A stretch of DNA of 64,000 nt. Source: Akkermansia muciniphila (GTDB lineage: Bacteria > Verrucomicrobiota > Verrucomicrobiia > Limisphaerales > BJHT01). Below are positions 1 through 13,342 of the stretch, piece after piece. The notes beneath the pieces were generated by a model that did not search any database, was not told where the DNA came from, and worked only from the letters and a program-made list of their open reading frames with translations. The stretch covers positions 1-64,000 of the forward strand of contig CAMAUZ010000037.1 in NCBI GenBank assembly GCA_945861535.1, given 5' to 3'. How positions within the stretch are numbered: the first letter of the stretch is position 1; each line of letters opens with the position of its first letter. The translations under genes were made by a program, and so were the position numbers.

Positions 1-2091
1 ACTTTTGAGGGTGCTATGTTTCGCCAACTGCTCGCGAATGGTCGTGGCATCGCGCGTGTCGGGCTCAATGACGCCGACGTTGGGCGGCGGCGGTGGCAGG
101 GTGATGCCGAAAAGGCGCTTCAGCACCCAATTGCCGCGAAGCACCGGCGAAGTAATCGTGCCGTTGGCCGTCACCTTCAAAACCGCCGCCTGGGTCAGCA
201 CGCCGCCGCGCACGCTGTCGGCGGGCAGTGCGACTTTTTGAATCTCCTGCCCCACCACGTTGGGAATGTTGTAAGCTTCGGCGAGGCAGCGGTTGATCAT
301 AACGAAATCGGAGTTGATAAAGTTGCTGACGCTGAGATCTTTCTGCAAAATCTCGTTAAAAAACGCCTCGGTCTCGGCGACCATCGAAACCTTCAGAGAC
401 TCGTTGTATTCGGGATAAAGAGAGACGTCGGGCCTGGTGGCATCAATGTTGCGGATGTCGAGCCACTGGCCGAGGAAGTTGCGGGTGAAGCCCTGCGCTT
501 TCGGGCTGGTCAGCATCCGCTCGGTCTGGGCGCGCAGCATGCCGGGCTGGGCCAGTTTCTTGGCAGCGGCCAGTAGCAGCAGTTCGTCATCGGGCGGTGC
601 GCTCCACAGAAAGTAGGCCAACCGCGTTGCCAACGCATAATCGTCCAGCTTGCCCGGCTTTTCGTCGAAGAGCAAAAACTGCGGGGCCACCAAAACGCCG
701 CGTAGCCCGACACGCATCGCGTCTTCAAAAGTGTGACCCGCGTCCAGCGCGTCGGTGGCTAGCTTCACGAAATTGTCGGCCTCGCCCGTTTCTAGCGGCC
801 GCCGGAAGGCGCGCGTCGCGAATTGTTCGATCAGCGGTTTCACATCGGCCTTGGCGTCGCCGGGTACCAGTTCATAAACGCGGCGCGTGCCGTTGACATC
901 GAGTTGCTTGTTTGCGGGAATCTCTTTCAGCGGTGTGTCGCCGAAAATCTTGGCCACGCTGGGTGGCGGCCAGCTTTTCAGAATCGGGCCTTCCACCTCG
1001 ATCCACTGCACCACCACGCCGGGGCCTGTGTAGGTTTGCGGGGTTTTTTCGTAGACGGCCTTGCCGTCGGCCGGTCTTTCCAAATCGAGGGGCGTCGGAA
1101 TAATAAATTCGCCCTCGTTCAACCGCGCCGTGATCTCCATTTCTTTGGGCTTGTCGGGCTGGACATCGAAAAATCCAAGCATGTTATAGGTATAGCGGCC
1201 CTTGGCGGCGGTCTGAAGGCCCAGCATCAGCGGCCGCTGCGTCTGGTAGCCATAGGCCGAGACGCGCAGGCGATACAAGCCGGCCTCGACGATGCTCAGA
1301 GTACCTGTTTTGCCAGCTATTCTGTTGGTGTTGGTGAAGCTGAACAGCACAACGCCGTCGTCGCGCTCCAAAATTTGGGCATGTGGGTCCTTGACTTGCT
1401 GCAGGCAGTAGTTGTTTTCCTTGTAGAGATACCGGTGCTTGATGGGGTCGGGCGCCGCGGTCAGTCGAATCGCCGCATCCAGCGCTAGGTCGGCGGCTTC
1501 GAGATATTTCTCCATGTGCAACTGCGAAAGCCGCATCCCGTCGGCCACAGTGTCGAAGCCATGCTGCGGCATGTCTGGGGGCAAGATTTCCTTGATGGGC
1601 GTGTCGATGCCGAGCAATTCCTGTAACGAGTTTTCGTATTGCACGCGGTTGAGCCGCCGCAAAATGGTGCGACCCTGCGTGGTCTGCTCTTTGAGGTTCT
1701 GCGAGTAAAGCGCCTTACTCAGCGTGTCAAGATGCGCGGTCAACTCTTTGGCGTCGGGGCGTGGTTCCTCAGGCGGCGGCATTTCACCGGAACGCATGCG
1801 GTCGAAGACGTGCGTCCACTTGTCGAAAGTCGCCTTGTCCTCGAATTTCGCGTCCAGCGTGTCCAACGCCAGCCCGCCCTTTTGGGTTTCCGTGTCGTGA
1901 CACGAATAGCAATGCGCGCTGATGAAGCCGCGCAAATCGTTCTGGTCAGGGGAGCGATTCGCCTCTTTGGACTTCAGCGCTATCGCTTTGCCATCCGTTT
2001 TCGGGGCTTCGGCTGCCAGTATCCCCAGCGTCATGCACCCCACGCACAGGGCCGTGCAGGCCATTCGCTTCAGCATCGTTCGCATGTTCAT
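1..2091 (-). CDS. DUF1592/DUF1588-type cytochrome c domain protein (partial, 3' end outside window)
   Basis: Open for 697 codons from 2091 to the left edge, so the C-terminus is missing. Residues 1-27 look like a signal peptide. A haem-binding CYSCH motif (C61, C64, H65) follows in a planctomycete-type cytochrome region with the usual LALDTLDAKF and MRSGEMPPPEEP segments. The next part, around ILRRLNRVQYENSL, matches the DUF1587/DUF1592/DUF1588 architecture of large secreted or periplasmic proteins of Planctomycetes and Verrucomicrobia. Their biochemical role is not established; association with polysaccharide degradation is often proposed. A second in-frame ATG at 2085 is an alternative start, as the Shine-Dalgarno signal (AAAGAG) is weak. 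Family call is firm, function unknown. Confidence 0.85.
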   Translation of the reverse strand, partial: MNMRTMLKRMACTALCVGCMTLGILAAEAPKTDGKAIALKSKEANRSPDQNDLRGFISAHCYSCHDTETQKGGLALDTLDAKFEDKATFDKWTHVFDRMRSGEMPPPEEPRPDAKELTAHLDTLSKALYSQNLKEQTTQGRTILRRLNRVQYENSLQELLGIDTPIKEILPPDMPQHGFDTVADGMRLSQLHMEKYLEAADLALDAAIRLTAAPDPIKHRYLYKENNYCLQQVKDPHAQILERDDGVVLFSFTNTNRIAGKTGTLSIVEAGLYRLRVSAYGYQTQRPLMLGLQTAAKGRYTYNMLGFFDVQPDKPKEMEITARLNEGEFIIPTPLDLERPADGKAVYEKTPQTYTGPGVVVQWIEVEGPILKSWPPPSVAKIFGDTPLKEIPANKQLDVNGTRRVYELVPGDAKADVKPLIEQFATRAFRRPLETGEADNFVKLATDALDAGHTFEDAMRVGLRGVLVAPQFLLFDEKPGKLDDYALATRLAYFLWSAPPDDELLLLAAAKKLAQPGMLRAQTERMLTSPKAQGFTRNFLGQWLDIRNIDATRPDVSLYPEYNESLKVSMVAETEAFFNEILQKDLSVSNFINSDFVMINRCLAEAYNIPNVVGQEIQKVALPADSVRGGVLTQAAVLKVTANGTITSPVLRGNWVLKRLFGITLPPPPPNVGVIEPDTRDATTIREQLAKHSTLKS

Positions 2092-2142
2092 GCTCTTTGA
2101 ATCGAGGTTTAGACCGCCATTTTATTCAGTTCCCGCCCTCCG

Positions 2143-3585
2143 CTACTTCTGTTTCCCCTCGTCGAGCTTCTTCCAGAACGCAGCGGCGGCCTGCTGCTGG
2201 AGCCACCAGGGCTCCGGACGCGGCTGCGCGGTCAGGAACTTCAGATTCGGCATCTTCCGGAGGAACTCGATGTCGCCGTAATTCGCGGGCAGCACGACGC
2301 CCGCCAGTTCCTTGCACTGCGCCAGCGGCTTCAGGTTCTGCAGGTTCGGGCACTCGAACGCGATCAGGGTTTTCAGCGGGGAACCTGCGAGCGGGGCGAG
2401 ATCCTTCACCTGCGTCTTGAAGAGGAGCAGTTCCGTCAGGGGCACGCCCTTCAGCGCGCTGAGGTCCGTCACCTTGGTCGCGCCAAGGTTGAGCGACGAG
2501 AGCTTCGACCCCTGCAGCGCCCCGATATCGCTGATGGGCAGGCCCTGGAGGCTAAGCGACTTGAGGTTCGGCAGTTGCTTCACCGGGCCAAGATCGGTGA
2601 TCTTCGTATTGCTGAGGTTGAGCGACTCGATCGGCAGGCCCGCAAGCGCCCCGATATCGCTGATGGGCGAGGGGCGGTAGTCGGTCAAGCTGAGCGTCTT
2701 GAGCTTTTTCAGGCCTTGCAAGGGCGAGAGGTCCGTGACCTTCGATCCGGCGAGGTTCAGCGATTCCAGCGCCGGCATGTCCTTGAGCGGGCTGAGATCG
2801 CTCACCGCCTGCGGGACATCAAGGTGCTTGAGCGACATCCCCGATAATGGGCTCACGCTGTCCGCCGGCACGCCGAAAAGATCAATGCTTTCCAACGGCA
2901 TGCCCTTCAGGGGGGACAGATCCACGAGCTTGGCCGCGCCGTGCAGGGAAAGCGACTTGAGCTGCAGCCCCTGGAGGCCGCTGATATCCGTCACCGCCCC
3001 GGCCAGGTTAACCGACTTGAGCGGCATGCCCTTCAGGACATTGACGTCCTTGGAGCCGCAGTTGAAAAAGATCTTCTCCAGCTTCATCCCTGCCAGCGGG
3101 CTCAGATCCTCGACCGGGCCCGAGATCCCGACCTCGACCAGGTCCATTCCCTTCAGGGCGCTGATGTCCTTGACTTTGGGTTGCCCCCCGTGCGTGCCGC
3201 TGATCTTGAACACCTTCAGAGGAGCGCCCTTGATCGCGCTGATGTCTTCCAGGGCGACGTTGCCCTGCAGGCTGAGTTCCTTTAGCGGCATGCCTTCAAG
3301 CCCGGCCAGCGTGGCCACCTTCGACGGCATCTGGTCGCTGCCGTCAATGTGCAGCCATTCGAGCGGCATGCCCCTGAGCGGCGTCAGGTCAACGATGCCG
3401 GAGTAGCTCAGGTCCAGCTTCAACACCCCCTTTTCGCCGGGGTTCAACGAATACTTGGCGATCTTCCCGTCGGCCTTGAGCTTCTCGATCGCGGCCTTGC
3501 ATTCGTCCGCGCTCATCCTTTTCGCCTCTTCCGCAGCCGACCTACCCGGCGCCCACAGAACCAAGCACAGGATCGCGCATATCAC
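2143..3585 (-). CDS. Secreted leucine-rich repeat protein
   Basis: The reading frame extends to an ATG at 3759, but its first 58 codons are proline/serine-rich and unlike the rest. A clear signal peptide (ICAILCLVLWAPGRSAAEE) begins just after a GTG at 3585, which I take as the start (480 aa). After the signal comes a short helical segment, then roughly 15 leucine-rich repeats of about 22-24 residues of the form LxxLxGMPLxxLxLxGxxVxDLSPL, ending with a tail rich in W and Q. Secreted LRR proteins of this kind are common in Planctomycetes and Verrucomicrobia and are presumed to bind proteins or glycans. No enzyme domain is visible. The start remains uncertain because no ribosome-binding site precedes the GTG. 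Confidence 0.75.
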   Translation of the reverse strand: MICAILCLVLWAPGRSAAEEAKRMSADECKAAIEKLKADGKIAKYSLNPGEKGVLKLDLSYSGIVDLTPLRGMPLEWLHIDGSDQMPSKVATLAGLEGMPLKELSLQGNVALEDISAIKGAPLKVFKISGTHGGQPKVKDISALKGMDLVEVGISGPVEDLSPLAGMKLEKIFFNCGSKDVNVLKGMPLKSVNLAGAVTDISGLQGLQLKSLSLHGAAKLVDLSPLKGMPLESIDLFGVPADSVSPLSGMSLKHLDVPQAVSDLSPLKDMPALESLNLAGSKVTDLSPLQGLKKLKTLSLTDYRPSPISDIGALAGLPIESLNLSNTKITDLGPVKQLPNLKSLSLQGLPISDIGALQGSKLSSLNLGATKVTDLSALKGVPLTELLLFKTQVKDLAPLAGSPLKTLIAFECPNLQNLKPLAQCKELAGVVLPANYGDIEFLRKMPNLKFLTAQPRPEPWWLQQQAAAAFWKKLDEGKQK

Positions 3586-3972
3586 TGCAAGGAATTCGCT
3601 TTCGCGCCCGCCGCACCGGAAACGGTCAGAACCGGGACGGGCGTCGGGGAGTGAGGGGGGGTGGGGGGAGCGAGGGGCGGAAGAAGGAAGAAGTGCGGTG
3701 GTGACGCTGCTTCGCGCGGGAGATTTCGTGGGGCAGGATGTGGTTGCGGGGGAATTCATGCGTTCAGGAGGTGTTCGCGAGCCTAGCGATCCGCTCCGCT
3801 GCGCCCAGCATCTTTTCGGCAGCGGATTTTTCCGGAGCGGCGTTCTCTGTGGCCTCAGTCGGAGTCGAGGACGAGGATGGAACCGTCTTCGCGAGGGATC
3901 TCGACCGGCTTGCCGGATTCGAGGCGCTGGTCGAACAAATCGCCGCCTGGGAACTATCAGCCTGTCACTTTG

Positions 3973-4089
3973 TCATTTCTCCGCATCACCGCGGCACGGC
4001 ACCAGCGTCACCCGAAACCGGGAAATCCGGTTCTGATTCGCCAGCAAAAGCGCCACAAAGCGCTGATCCGATTCGGGTGAAGACATCAT
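3973..4089 (-). pseudogene. Remnant of ECF sigma factor (region 2 N-terminus)
   Basis: This 38-codon frame starts with a double ATG and reads like the first residues of the RNA polymerase sigma-70 factors typical of Verrucomicrobia/Planctomycetes: DQRFVALLLANQNRI, then a segment ending in CRGDAE, where intact proteins continue into the DxxQET core-binding helix. Here a stop follows at once. No regions 2.2-4 are found downstream, so this looks like a decayed gene. A 33-codon open stretch at 3855-3953 without a start codon could be more debris. The rest of the 3586-4220 gap shows nothing else I recognise. Confidence 0.5.
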
Positions 4090-4220
4090 CTGGCACAAGG
4101 ATTGGTCATCACCCCCGGAAAAGTGGCCGATGTTTTCGCCAAATTTTTCCGCCCAGCGCCCGCTGCGACTCCTTCGACTTCCCGAGCGTGCCCGCACTAC
4201 GCAGTTCGGCTGGCCCCGGC

Positions 4221-5669
4221 TCACGCAAAGATGTCCTTCACCACATGTCCCTCGACATCGGTGAGGCGGAAGTCGCGGCCCGCGTGGCGGTAGGTGAGGC
4301 GTTCGTGGTCGAGGCCGAGGAGGGCCAGGAGGGTGGCGTGGAGGTCGTGGATGTGCATTTTGTTCTCGGTGGCGAACCAGCCGTAGTCGTCGGTCGCCCC
4401 GTAGGCGGTGCCGGGCTTCACGCCGCCGCCGGCGAGCCACATGGTGAAGCCGTCGGGGTTGTGGTCGCGTCCGTCGCGTCCGCCTTGCGCGGCGGGGGTG
4501 CGGCCGAATTCGCCGCCCCAGAGGACGAGGGTGTCAGCGAGGAGGCCGCGGGATTTCAAATCTTTGAGGAGGCCGGCGATGGGTTTGTCCACTTCGGCGG
4601 CGTTCTTGGTGTGGCCTTTTTTGAGCGCGCCGTGCTGGTCCCATTGCACGTCGCCGTCGCTGTGGGTCACCTGGATGAAGCGGACGCCGCGCTCGGCAAA
4701 GCGGCGGGCCATGAGGCATTGGGTGCCGAAGTTTTCGGTCACTTTGTCATCGAGGCCGTAGAGTTTGCGCGTGGCATCGGTTTCGCCGGAGAGGTCCTGA
4801 GCTTCGGGCATGGCCATCTGCATGCGGAAGGCGAGTTCGAATGAATTGATGCGGCCTTCGAGGGCGAGGTTCGCGCCGGATTGGGCGAGGTGGTCGCGGT
4901 TCATCTCGGCGAGGAGATCGAGCTGGGCGCGTTGTTCGGTCGGGGTGAGGCGCGAGTTTTTGATGTGGCGGACGGTGGCGTTGCCGGCGGGGACGGTGGC
5001 GTTGCCGAGGGGCGTGCCTTGATAGGCGGCGGGGAGAAAGGCGGAGCCCCAGTTGTTCACGCCGCCGTGGGCGAAGGTGGGGCAGATGGTGATGAAGCCG
5101 GGGAGGTTTTGGTTTTCCGAGCCGAGTCCGTAGGTGACCCAGGAACCCATGCTGGGGCGCACGAAGTTGTCGCTGCCGGTGTGGAGTTTGAGGAGTGCGC
5201 CGCCGTGCGCGGCGTTGGTGCCGTGCAGGGAGCGGAGGATGCAGAGGTCATCGACGCACTGGGCGACGTGGGGAAAGAGTTCGCTGACGGGCAGGCCGCT
5301 CTGGCCGTAGTGCTGGAATTTCCACGGGGATTTGAGGAGTTCGTTGGTGGGCGCGAATTGGACGCGGGGTTTGGCAAAGGGGTAGGGCTTGCCGTCATCG
5401 CGGTCGAGCAGGGGCTTGGGGTCGAAGGTGTCCACCTGCGAGGGGCCGCCTTTCATGAAGAGGAAGATGACGCGTTTGGCGCGCGCAGGGAAATGGGTGG
5501 GGCGGGGGGAGAGGGGGTTGGGTGAATTGCGAATTGGGAATTGCGAATTGCGAATGTCGGACTCGGCGGCGTTGGCAAGCAGGGAGCTGGTGGCGAGCCA
5601 GGCGAAGCCGGCGGCGGAGCGCTGCAAAGCAATCCGGCGGGAGAGGGGAGGGTGGGGGACTGGATTCAT
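4221..5669 (-). CDS. DUF1501 family protein with Tat signal
   Basis: 482-residue member of the DUF1501 family (alkaline phosphatase/sulfatase-like fold). The frame extends to 5822, but the ATG at 5669 gives a proper twin-arginine leader ([17 protein letters not shown]) and is preferred. Characteristic motifs are [14 protein letters not shown] near the N-terminus, [24 protein letters not shown] and [10 protein letters not shown], ending in [13 protein letters not shown]. It lies 95 bp downstream of the DUF1553 gene on the same strand; this DUF1553-DUF1501 pairing is frequent in Planctomycetes/Verrucomicrobia and points to a joint exported function, possibly on sulfated or phosphorylated substrates. 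Between the leader and the catalytic part, about 12 residues ([12 protein letters not shown]) are encoded by a short AATTCGC repeat. Confidence 0.9.
   Translation of the reverse strand: MNPVPHPPLSRRIALQRSAAGFAWLATSSLLANAAESDIRNSQFPIRNSPNPLSPRPTHFPARAKRVIFLFMKGGPSQVDTFDPKPLLDRDDGKPYPFAKPRVQFAPTNELLKSPWKFQHYGQSGLPVSELFPHVAQCVDDLCILRSLHGTNAAHGGALLKLHTGSDNFVRPSMGSWVTYGLGSENQNLPGFITICPTFAHGGVNNWGSAFLPAAYQGTPLGNATVPAGNATVRHIKNSRLTPTEQRAQLDLLAEMNRDHLAQSGANLALEGRINSFELAFRMQMAMPEAQDLSGETDATRKLYGLDDKVTENFGTQCLMARRFAERGVRFIQVTHSDGDVQWDQHGALKKGHTKNAAEVDKPIAGLLKDLKSRGLLADTLVLWGGEFGRTPAAQGGRDGRDHNPDGFTMWLAGGGVKPGTAYGATDDYGWFATENKMHIHDLHATLLALLGLDHERLTYRHAGRDFRLTDVEGHVVKDIFA
5522..5557. repeat. AATTCGC-type short repeat inside DUF1501 gene
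   Basis: Four imperfect copies of a 7-8 nt unit (AATTCGC/AATTCCC) lie in frame just after the Tat leader of the DUF1501 gene. They are translated into a low-complexity stretch between leader and domain. Confidence 0.7.
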
Positions 5670-5764
5670 GACGGCGGTTGAAAATTCGGCAGGGCGCAGG
5701 GCAAGGGAATTTGGGGCATGGGAATTATTGGGAAGAGAATTAGGAGTAGGTTTTGTCGTAGGAC

Positions 5765-8419
<2,655 letters not shown>

Positions 8420-8765
8420 GGAGTCGCGTGGGTTCGAGATGTTGGGGAGATTACGCGCGGGCGCGGGTGGGGCGCAAGCGTGCCGGGGGGAGATTTGATC
8501 GTGAATTCCGCTGTCGTGGCGCTGGATGGGACGCTGGTGGGCTATGGCGGCGAGGGGATTCCGCCGTTGGAAACGTCGCCGCTGCGGGGGGGGAGGACCG
8601 CGTTCCGGGAAGCGCGCACGGCGAATTGTCCACTCTCCGCCCACCGAGTTCAGTCAGGTCGAGGTTTCCGCTTCGCCGTTCAACTTCCTCGTTGTCGGCA
8701 GGATGCACCTCCCGACGGGCGTCACCAGGTCGGCGGCGATGAGGGCGAGGCGTTCGGTTTGCCTG
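8420..8765. other. Intergenic gap without recognised features
   Basis: Separates the upstream end of the DUF1553 gene from the 3' end of hsdM. Includes a run of nine G at about 8587. No gene, terminator or repeat family that I can identify. Confidence 0.5.
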
Positions 8766-8768
8766 CTA

Positions 8769-9869
<1,101 letters not shown>

Positions 9870-10428
9870 TCATGCGCCGCGAGCAGGAAACCACCCGTGC
9901 CGCACGCCGGATCACAAATGGCCTGCCCCGGCTGCGGGGCGACCACGTCCACGATGGCGGCGATGAGCGTGCGCGGCGTGAAGTATTGGCCCGCGCCGCC
10001 TTTCACGTCCTCGGCGTTCTTTTGCAGCAGGCCCTCGTAGGCGTCGCCCTTCACGTCGGCGGAAAGCGAAGACCACTGCTCCTTGTCGATCAGGTCCACG
10101 ATGAGCCGGCGCAGCTTGGCCGGGTCCTGGATTTTGTTCTGCGCCTTGCGGAAAATGACGCCGAGCATGCCCGACCGCTTGCCGAGTTCCTCCAGCGTAT
10201 GGCGGTAATGAATCTCCAGCTCATCGCCATCCTTGGCCAGCAACGCCGGCCAGTCTTTGCCCTTGGGAATGGGCGACGGTTTGTTGAATGGCGGACGCGA
10301 CTGCTCATCCGCCATTTTCAGGAACAGGAGAAACGTCAACTGCTCCACGTAATCGCCGTAGGACAGGCCGTCATCCCGCAGGATGTTGCAGTAGTTCCAG
10401 AGCTTTTGGACAAGGGCGGTGGGGTTGC

Positions 10429-11487
10429 TCATGATTTCTTCTTCTTCCGGCGGGACGCGGGCAATTCCTTCAAATCCGTCACCGCTTTCTCGAAATCCGC
10501 GTCCACCAGGCGAGGCTGGGCATCCATGAACTCGCGATAAGCGGCAAACTCCTGCTCCGCCTTTGCTCTCGCCGCTTCGGCGGTGATCTTTCCGGCGTGA
10601 TCGAGCATTTCCCGCCCGGACGCTTTCAGAAAATCATCCAGCTTCGTGATCCAGTCCCGCATCGTCATCGGCTTCCGCTCCAGTGCCTGCAACTCCGCGT
10701 ATTCCAGATAGAGGTTCACGATGCGGTTCAGCACCTGAAGCTCCGCTTCCGTGAGATAATTCTTGGCGATAGCCACGTCCTCTTTCCTGACGATGCCGCC
10801 GGGCCGCGTGGTTAGCAGCCCCATCATTGGCTGGCTTGCATCCGCCCGCGCGTAGATCACCTCTGCTGCCGTCTGACCGTGCGTGGCCCAGTGCATCTTG
10901 TTTTGCACGGTGGCAAAAAACTGCTGCGAAACCTCCGCCTCCGGCTCGTAATCCACGCTCGTCGCGTAAATATCCAGCACCTTCTGGTAGAAGCGCCGCT
11001 CCGACGACCGGATGTCCCGGATGCGCTCCAGCAACTCGTCGAAGTAATCCTTGTGCCCCTTGCCCGGCGGATTCTTCAGCCGCTCGTCGTCCATGGTGAA
11101 CCCCTTCACCAGATACTCGCTCAAGCGTGCCGTCGCCCACTGGCGGAACTGCGTGCCGCGCAGGCTGCGCACCCGGTAGCCCACGGCGAGGATGGCCTCC
11201 AATCGATAATGGCGGAGCTTCCGAGAGACCTCGCGTCCGCCCTCGGCGCGAACTTGTAAGTAATCCTTACAAGTTGCCGCCTCCGCCAGCTCGCCCTCGG
11301 CGTAGATGGCTTTCAGGTGCAGCGTCACATTCTGCGGCGTGGTTTGAAAAAGTTCCGCAATCTGCGCTTGCGTCAGCCAGATCGTCTCGTGCTCCAGCCG
11401 ACACTGGATGCGCGTGCGCCCGTCTTGCGTCTGGTAAAGCAGGAATTCGCCGCCCGGTGTTGGAGATTCTGGAAGCAAGTCGCTCAT
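10429..11487 (-). CDS. RhuM-family protein
   Basis: 352-residue RhuM-family (virulence protein-like) gene. The N-terminus has a winged-helix-like segment (WLTQAQIAELFQTTPQNVTLHLKAIY), followed by the hallmark YRLEAILAVGYRVRS and RGTQFRQWAT segments. The core then has FYQKVLDIYATSVDY and HWATHGQTAAEVIYARADA, and the C-terminal part DWITKLDDFL. Its start (MSDLLPESP) overlaps the hsdS stop by ATGA and its stop overlaps hsdM by ATGA, so it is translationally coupled between specificity and modification subunits. RhuM genes are often embedded in type I loci, but their biochemical role is not settled; DNA binding is likely from the N-terminus. Confidence 0.9.
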   Translation of the reverse strand: MSDLLPESPTPGGEFLLYQTQDGRTRIQCRLEHETIWLTQAQIAELFQTTPQNVTLHLKAIYAEGELAEAATCKDYLQVRAEGGREVSRKLRHYRLEAILAVGYRVRSLRGTQFRQWATARLSEYLVKGFTMDDERLKNPPGKGHKDYFDELLERIRDIRSSERRFYQKVLDIYATSVDYEPEAEVSQQFFATVQNKMHWATHGQTAAEVIYARADASQPMMGLLTTRPGGIVRKEDVAIAKNYLTEAELQVLNRIVNLYLEYAELQALERKPMTMRDWITKLDDFLKASGREMLDHAGKITAEAARAKAEQEFAAYREFMDAQPRLVDADFEKAVTDLKELPASRRKKKKS

Positions 11488-12983
11488 GCGAATGCTCCGT
11501 TGAAGGCGCATTGGAGGATGGACTGGCGGAGGCGGGTGGCCCGCTGGAGGTTGGCTGTCACCACCGACTCCAACTCGTCCACCACGCTCAACCGCCGCTC
11601 CACTTCCGCCACGATCCGCGTCTGCTCAGCGAGGGGTGGGAGCGGTAACACGATGGATTTGATTTCTCCGAGGTTCAGCCGTGGACGACCGACGCCGTGA
11701 ACCATTCCCTTCGTTCGCTTGCGAACCGGGTCAGAGTTGAGGGCGACGTTCATGTATTTCGGCAGGACCGAACTGTCTGGCTTGAAGCGAATGCAATCGG
11801 CTTTGACGATGGCCGGGCCAAGAGACTCCGGAATGATGCAGGAGCGCGGCGGGTTTTCCCCGAAGCCGGCGATGACGACATCGCCTGCGAAGATGCGGTG
11901 CTTCTGAAGGCGTTCAAAGTGCGCTTGTGTGATGTGTGATTCTTCATCGACGTAAACGCCGTCGCCGATGTTCTGAAGTCGGAGAACGCGAGGGCCGCTT
12001 TCCATGTAATGCTCGGTCTTCAAGTTCGATCCAAACGGGCCGTCGGTGATTGAGTTCGCCTCGGGCGCAGCGAGTTGTTCAACCGTCGCCCACGTCCAAC
12101 CATCCGGAACTGCCGGAAGCTTCGACGTGTCCGGTGCGGAGGGTTCTTTGTGTTTCCCCCGGCCCTGCCAGTTTTGGCGGCGCTCGGTGAGGATGCGGGC
12201 GAGGAGGGCTGCGCCGGTTTCGTAAGCGGGTGGCCCGTTCTTGGTGGAACGTGGAGAGCGGGCGAGTGCGGCTTCCGTGGGGACGAGGCGGCCTTCGCAG
12301 GCGGCTTTGAGGACGGCGGCGCGGTAGCGTTTGAGGTTGGCCTGCACCCGCCGCAACGCAGCCACCCCCGCCTCCAGTCGCGTGAATTGCTTCTCAATCT
12401 CCGCCACAATCCGCCGCTGTTCGGGGAGAGGTGGAAGAACCAAGCCGATGCCAGCGAGAACGTCGCGACTCAATACGCCTTGCGCAGAACCAGTGCTTCC
12501 TGCCCGAAGCGTCAGTACTTTGGGCATCAGTTGGAAATGGAGAAAGCTATCGAAAGTTCGCTCGCCTGGACGAAGCGCAGCAACGCTCCGCCCGATTGCG
12601 CAGTCGATGGATAAATTGAGCTTCCCGCACGTGGCGCCAACGACGCAAATCAGCACGTCGCCAGCCTTCGCAAATTTCAACGGCCGAGTTGTCCATTCAC
12701 GGACGACGGGTCGAACCGGACCGAACTCGCCGGCCTTGACGAACACTGCGCCGCGTTGCTCGAAGTTCGTTTCATCCCCGCGTGGCGCTTGCCCCATGAT
12801 GACCTCCGCAATTTGCCCGAGTTTTACGCGCTGCCAACTTCCATGCAATTCGCCGCCTTGTTTCGCCCCTTCAGGGCTCGACGTGTTTTGGGATGCGTGA
12901 CCCAGGGCGGCGTCGCTGCGCTCCTTGCCCTGGGCTGGTTTGTTTCGCCCCGTTGGGGCTGCGGTGTCGGGGTTCGCACTCAT
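11484..12983 (-). CDS. hsdS: Type I restriction-modification specificity subunit HsdS
   Basis: 499-residue S subunit with two target recognition domains. TRD1 runs from WQRVKLGQIAEVIMG to VLPPLPEQRRIVAEIE, then a coiled-coil spacer; TRD2 runs from DGWTWATVEQLA to LPLPPLAEQTRIVAEVE and a second coiled coil to the C-terminus. The paired PLPEQ/PLAEQ-RIVAE motifs are diagnostic. The first 45 residues are unusual: residues about 17-43 are encoded by a repeat element (12862-12966), so a bona fide N-terminus may begin only near GSWQRVKL. The start overlaps the antitoxin stop by ATGA, and the stop overlaps the RhuM start likewise. Confidence 0.93.
   Translation of the reverse strand: MSANPDTAAPTGRNKPAQGKERSDAALGHASQNTSSPEGAKQGGELHGSWQRVKLGQIAEVIMGQAPRGDETNFEQRGAVFVKAGEFGPVRPVVREWTTRPLKFAKAGDVLICVVGATCGKLNLSIDCAIGRSVAALRPGERTFDSFLHFQLMPKVLTLRAGSTGSAQGVLSRDVLAGIGLVLPPLPEQRRIVAEIEKQFTRLEAGVAALRRVQANLKRYRAAVLKAACEGRLVPTEAALARSPRSTKNGPPAYETGAALLARILTERRQNWQGRGKHKEPSAPDTSKLPAVPDGWTWATVEQLAAPEANSITDGPFGSNLKTEHYMESGPRVLRLQNIGDGVYVDEESHITQAHFERLQKHRIFAGDVVIAGFGENPPRSCIIPESLGPAIVKADCIRFKPDSSVLPKYMNVALNSDPVRKRTKGMVHGVGRPRLNLGEIKSIVLPLPPLAEQTRIVAEVERRLSVVDELESVVTANLQRATRLRQSILQCAFNGAFA
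12862..12966. repeat. Palindromic element forming the hsdS N-terminal coding region
   Basis: Contains GACCCAGGGCGGCG...CCTTGCCCTGGGC and the pair TTCGCCCCTTCAGGGC/TTTCGCCCCGTTGGGGC, both inverted-repeat hairpins. Reads through in frame at the 5' end of hsdS. Confidence 0.75.
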
Positions 12984-13342
12984 GCCGGCTTGGCGGCGGT
13001 GCGTTTGACGCGGTAGGGCACGGGGGCTTCGGCCAGCGCGTCAACCTTGCGCGGTTCGTCGGCTTCCAGCACCACGCGGACGCGGGCATGGAGCACCTTG
13101 GCCACGCGGCGCAACATGCTCAGGGAATGGCCTTCGTAGCTGGGCGATTCGAGGCGGCTGATCTGTTGCTGGGTGGTTTTAAGTTTGCGCGCGAGATCCT
13201 TTTGCGTGAGGCCGGCCTTTTCGCGCAGGGCGGCGAGTTGCAGGGCCACGTCCCATGCCTCGCCCGCTCGTTCAAATCGCTCGGCAAAATCCGGGTCTTG
13301 CAGTTGTGCTTCCAGATAGAGATCGAAGTTGGTCTTTTTCAT
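12980..13342 (-). CDS. XRE/HigA-type antitoxin
   Basis: 120-residue protein with a central helix-turn-helix of the XRE type: LAALREKAGLTQKDLARKL followed by TTQQQISRLES. The flanking FAERFERAGEAWDVALQL and LRRVAKVLHARVRVVL segments match antitoxins of the HigBA class. It neutralises the toxin encoded just upstream and would normally autoregulate the pair. It starts within the toxin stop (ATGA overlap at 13339-13342) and its own stop overlaps the hsdS start, so toxin control and restriction specificity are on one transcript. Confidence 0.88.
   Translation of the reverse strand: MKKTNFDLYLEAQLQDPDFAERFERAGEAWDVALQLAALREKAGLTQKDLARKLKTTQQQISRLESPSYEGHSLSMLRRVAKVLHARVRVVLEADEPRKVDALAEAPVPYRVKRTAAKPA

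Noticed and set aside
3855-3953. Open frame with a KPVEIPREDGSILVL end resembling an antitoxin tail
   Set aside because: No start codon, only 33 codons and no toxin partner; too little to call.
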